Positions 62,305 through 64,000 of a DNA stretch of 64,000 nt are shown here, in pieces. The stretch covers positions 3,968,001 to 4,032,000 of the forward strand of contig NZ_CP023439.1 of NCBI RefSeq assembly GCF_002354895.1. The letters are read 5' to 3'. This DNA comes from Thauera sp. K11. Lineage in GTDB: Bacteria; Pseudomonadota; Gammaproteobacteria; Burkholderiales; Rhodocyclaceae. Below the pieces are notes generated by a model that worked only from the letters and a program-made list of their open reading frames with translations, was not told where the DNA came from and did no database searches. How positions within the stretch are numbered: position 1 is the stretch's first letter; the number at the start of each line of letters is the position of its first letter. The position numbers were made by a program, and so were the translations under genes.

Positions 62305-63276
62305 ATGTCCTTCGCCAAGCCCTGCACCGCCCTGCTGAGCGCCCTGATGCTGTCTTTCGCGGTCGCCGCACCGGCCGTCGCGCAGCAGAAATCCGTCGCC
62401 GTGACAGCGATCGTCGAGCATCCGGCGCTCGACTCGGTGCGCGACGGCGTCAAGGAAGGTCTCGCCGCGGCGGGCTTCGAGGAAGGCAAGAACCTGAAGT
62501 GGCAGTACCAGAGCGCGCAGGGCAACACCGGCACGGCAGCGCAGATCGCGCGCAAGTTCATCGGCGACAGGCCCGACGTCATCGTCGCCATCGCCACGCC
62601 GTCGGCACAGGCGGTCGCCGCCGCGACCAAGGAGATCCCGCTCGTTTATACGGCGGTGACCGACCCGATGGCCGCCCAGCTCGTGCCGTCGATGGCAGCG
62701 TCGGGCACCAACGTCACCGGCGTGTCCGACGTGCTGGAACTGGACAAGCAGATCGCGCTGATGAAGCAGGTCGTGCCCGCCGCCAAGCGCGTCGGCGTGG
62801 TGTACAACCCGGGCGAGGCGAATTCGGTGGTCGTGGTGAAGGCGCTGCGCGAGGCCCTGCCCAAGCAGGGCATGACCCTGGTCGAGGCCGCCGCGCCGCG
62901 CACGGTGGACGTCGGCTCCGCCGCGCGCAGCCTGATCGGCAAGGTCGATCTGTTCTACACCAGCACCGACAACAACGTGGTGTCGGCCTACGAGTCGCTG
63001 GTGAAGGTCGGCAACGACGCCAAGATCCCGATGATCGCCGCCGACACCGACAGCGTGAAGCGCGGCGCGGTCGCGGCGCTGGGCGTGGACTACCGCAAGC
63101 TCGGCGTGCAGACCGGCGCGATGGTGGCGCGCATCCTGAAGGGCGAGAAGCCGGGCGTAATCGCCTCGGAGACGAGCACCAAGCTCGAACTCTTCGTCAA
63201 TCCGGGCGCGGCCGAGAAGCAGGGCGTCAAGCTGTCCGAGGCGGTGCTCAAGTCGGCGTCGCAGATCATCAAGTAA
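62305..63276 (+). CDS. ABC transporter substrate-binding protein of the TrpX/YtrF-like (PF04392) family
   Basis: A 323-residue periplasmic binding protein. The signal peptide MSFAKPCTALLSALMLSFAVAAPAVAQ is followed by KSVAVTAIVEHPALDSVRDG, FIGDRPDVIVAIATPSAQA, YTAVTDPMAAQLVPS, TNVTGVSDVLELDKQIALMK and DLFYTSTDNNVVSAYESLV, typical of the ABC_sub_bind family. Members encoded with a single permease and an ATPase have been linked to aromatic amino-acid (tryptophan/tyrosine) uptake. The permease gene follows after 76 bases. Start by signal peptide and GAGGAG. Confidence 0.92.
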   Translation: MSFAKPCTALLSALMLSFAVAAPAVAQQKSVAVTAIVEHPALDSVRDGVKEGLAAAGFEEGKNLKWQYQSAQGNTGTAAQIARKFIGDRPDVIVAIATPSAQAVAAATKEIPLVYTAVTDPMAAQLVPSMAASGTNVTGVSDVLELDKQIALMKQVVPAAKRVGVVYNPGEANSVVVVKALREALPKQGMTLVEAAAPRTVDVGSAARSLIGKVDLFYTSTDNNVVSAYESLVKVGNDAKIPMIAADTDSVKRGAVAALGVDYRKLGVQTGAMVARILKGEKPGVIASETSTKLELFVNPGAAEKQGVKLSEAVLKSASQIIK

Positions 63277-63352
63277 ACGCGCGCCACCACTTCCGGCCGG
63301 CGCGCGCGGCACATCGGCGCGCGCCGCCTTCTTCCCCCACCGGTAAGTCTCC

Positions 63353-64000
63353 ATGTCGCTCTATACCCTGCTCGGGGCATTCGAGATCGGGCTGATCTTC
63401 AGCCTCGTCGCACTGGGCGTGTACATCTCGTTCCGCCTGCTGCGCTTTCCCGATCTCACCGTGGACGGCAGCTTTCCGCTCGGCGGCGCCGTCGCCGCCA
63501 CGATGATCTCCAGCGGCACCGACCCCTTCGTCGCCACCGCGGCGGCGACCGTCGCCGGCGCGGTGGCCGGCCTGATCACCGGCTGGCTCAACATCCGCCT
63601 CAAGATCATGGACCTGCTCGCGAGCATCCTGATGATGATCGCGCTGTATTCGATCAACCTGCGCGTCATGGGCAGGCCCAACGTGCCGCTGATCACCGAG
63701 CCCACGGTGTTCACCGTGCTGCAGCCGGAGGCGATCGCCGACTACGTGCTGCGGCCGATGCTGCTGGTGGTGGTCGTGCTGGCGGCCAAGTTCGTGCTCG
63801 ACTGGTTCTTCTCGACGCAGACCGGCCTGGCGATGCGCGCCACCGGCTCGAACGCGCGCATGGGGCGGGCGCAGGGCGTCAATACCGGACTCATGGTGCT
63901 GGGCGGCATGGCGCTGTCCAACGCGCTGGTCGGCCTGGCCGGCGCGCTGTTCGCGCAGACCCAGGGCGGCGCCGACATCTCGATGGGCGTGGGCACCATC
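63353..64000 (+). CDS. ABC transporter permease partner of the TrpX-like binding protein, cut by window end
   Basis: The first 216 codons of an inner-membrane permease, MSLYTLLGAFEIGLIFSLVA onward, open to the last base. It carries GVYISFRLLRFPDLTVDGSF, ASILMMIALYSINLRVMGRP and the conserved loop MRATGSNARMGRAQGVNT. These match the permease family that accompanies PF04392 binding proteins, distantly related to LivH/LivM. The ATPase gene would be expected next, outside the window. Confidence 0.92.
   Translation, partial: MSLYTLLGAFEIGLIFSLVALGVYISFRLLRFPDLTVDGSFPLGGAVAATMISSGTDPFVATAAATVAGAVAGLITGWLNIRLKIMDLLASILMMIALYSINLRVMGRPNVPLITEPTVFTVLQPEAIADYVLRPMLLVVVVLAAKFVLDWFFSTQTGLAMRATGSNARMGRAQGVNTGLMVLGGMALSNALVGLAGALFAQTQGGADISMGVGTI

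Overview
The window is GC-rich chromosomal DNA that looks betaproteobacterial, most likely Rhodocyclales (Azoarcus/Thauera-like). This is inferred from gene content: an SAH riboswitch in front of metH, ubiK-comM beside a sigma-54-type porin-glnK-amtB operon, an fds-type soluble formate dehydrogenase, a benzoate transporter, a PEP-CTERM protein and the non-E. coli type gshA. No rRNA, tRNA or CRISPR array was recognised.

Layout. 0-4.2 kb (minus): cobalamin-dependent metH (its 3' part lies outside the window) with an SAH riboswitch, then two tandem BamE-like lipoproteins. 4.3-10.5 kb (plus): two paralogous amino-acid binding proteins and livHMGF, with a strong sigma-54-like promoter in front of the second binding protein. 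10.5-12.4 kb (minus): comM and ubiK. 12.4-15.1 kb (plus): porin-glnK-amtB with an NtrC-like site, a -24/-12 promoter and an intrinsic terminator. 15.3-22.2 kb: a small unknown protein, purU, thrH, an HD-GYP protein, an ABC-F ATPase, a coiled-coil periplasmic protein and an HCCA-isomerase-like protein. 22.3-29.4 kb: a LysR regulator and fdsG-fdsB-fdsA-fdhD-fdsD. 29.7-42.6 kb: a glycosyltransferase, an EamA exporter, BenE, a PEP-CTERM lectin-like protein, apbE-gshB-gshA, a putA without the N-terminal DNA-binding domain, and a GDSL esterase.

From about 42.6 kb the content becomes accessory. There is a solitary N6-adenine methyltransferase and an EAL/HD-GYP pair in which the HD-GYP protein has lost the HD histidine. 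Next comes a two-gene operon of a caspase-fold protease and an 1838-residue protein with two alpha/beta-hydrolase domains, a CHAT protease domain and a helical tail. After it lies a lower-GC locus that I read as a type XI secretion system: a Slam translocon, a secreted cargo with a TbpB-like C-terminal barrel and a coiled-coil N-terminus, and a periplasmic partner. This locus is preceded by a 16.5-copy CTGA tract inside a translated leader, which looks like a phase-variation switch. An IS3 remnant follows, then a MocR-type regulator, two overlapping TIR-domain genes, and the start of a TrpXYZ-like ABC transporter cut by the window end.

Three copies of a palindrome-ended repeat of about 105 bp (at 2.9, 44.1 and 62.1 kb) sit between genes. 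The most novel candidates are the caspase / hydrolase-hydrolase-CHAT operon, the phase-variable Slam locus with its unusual cargo, and the TIR-TIR pair.
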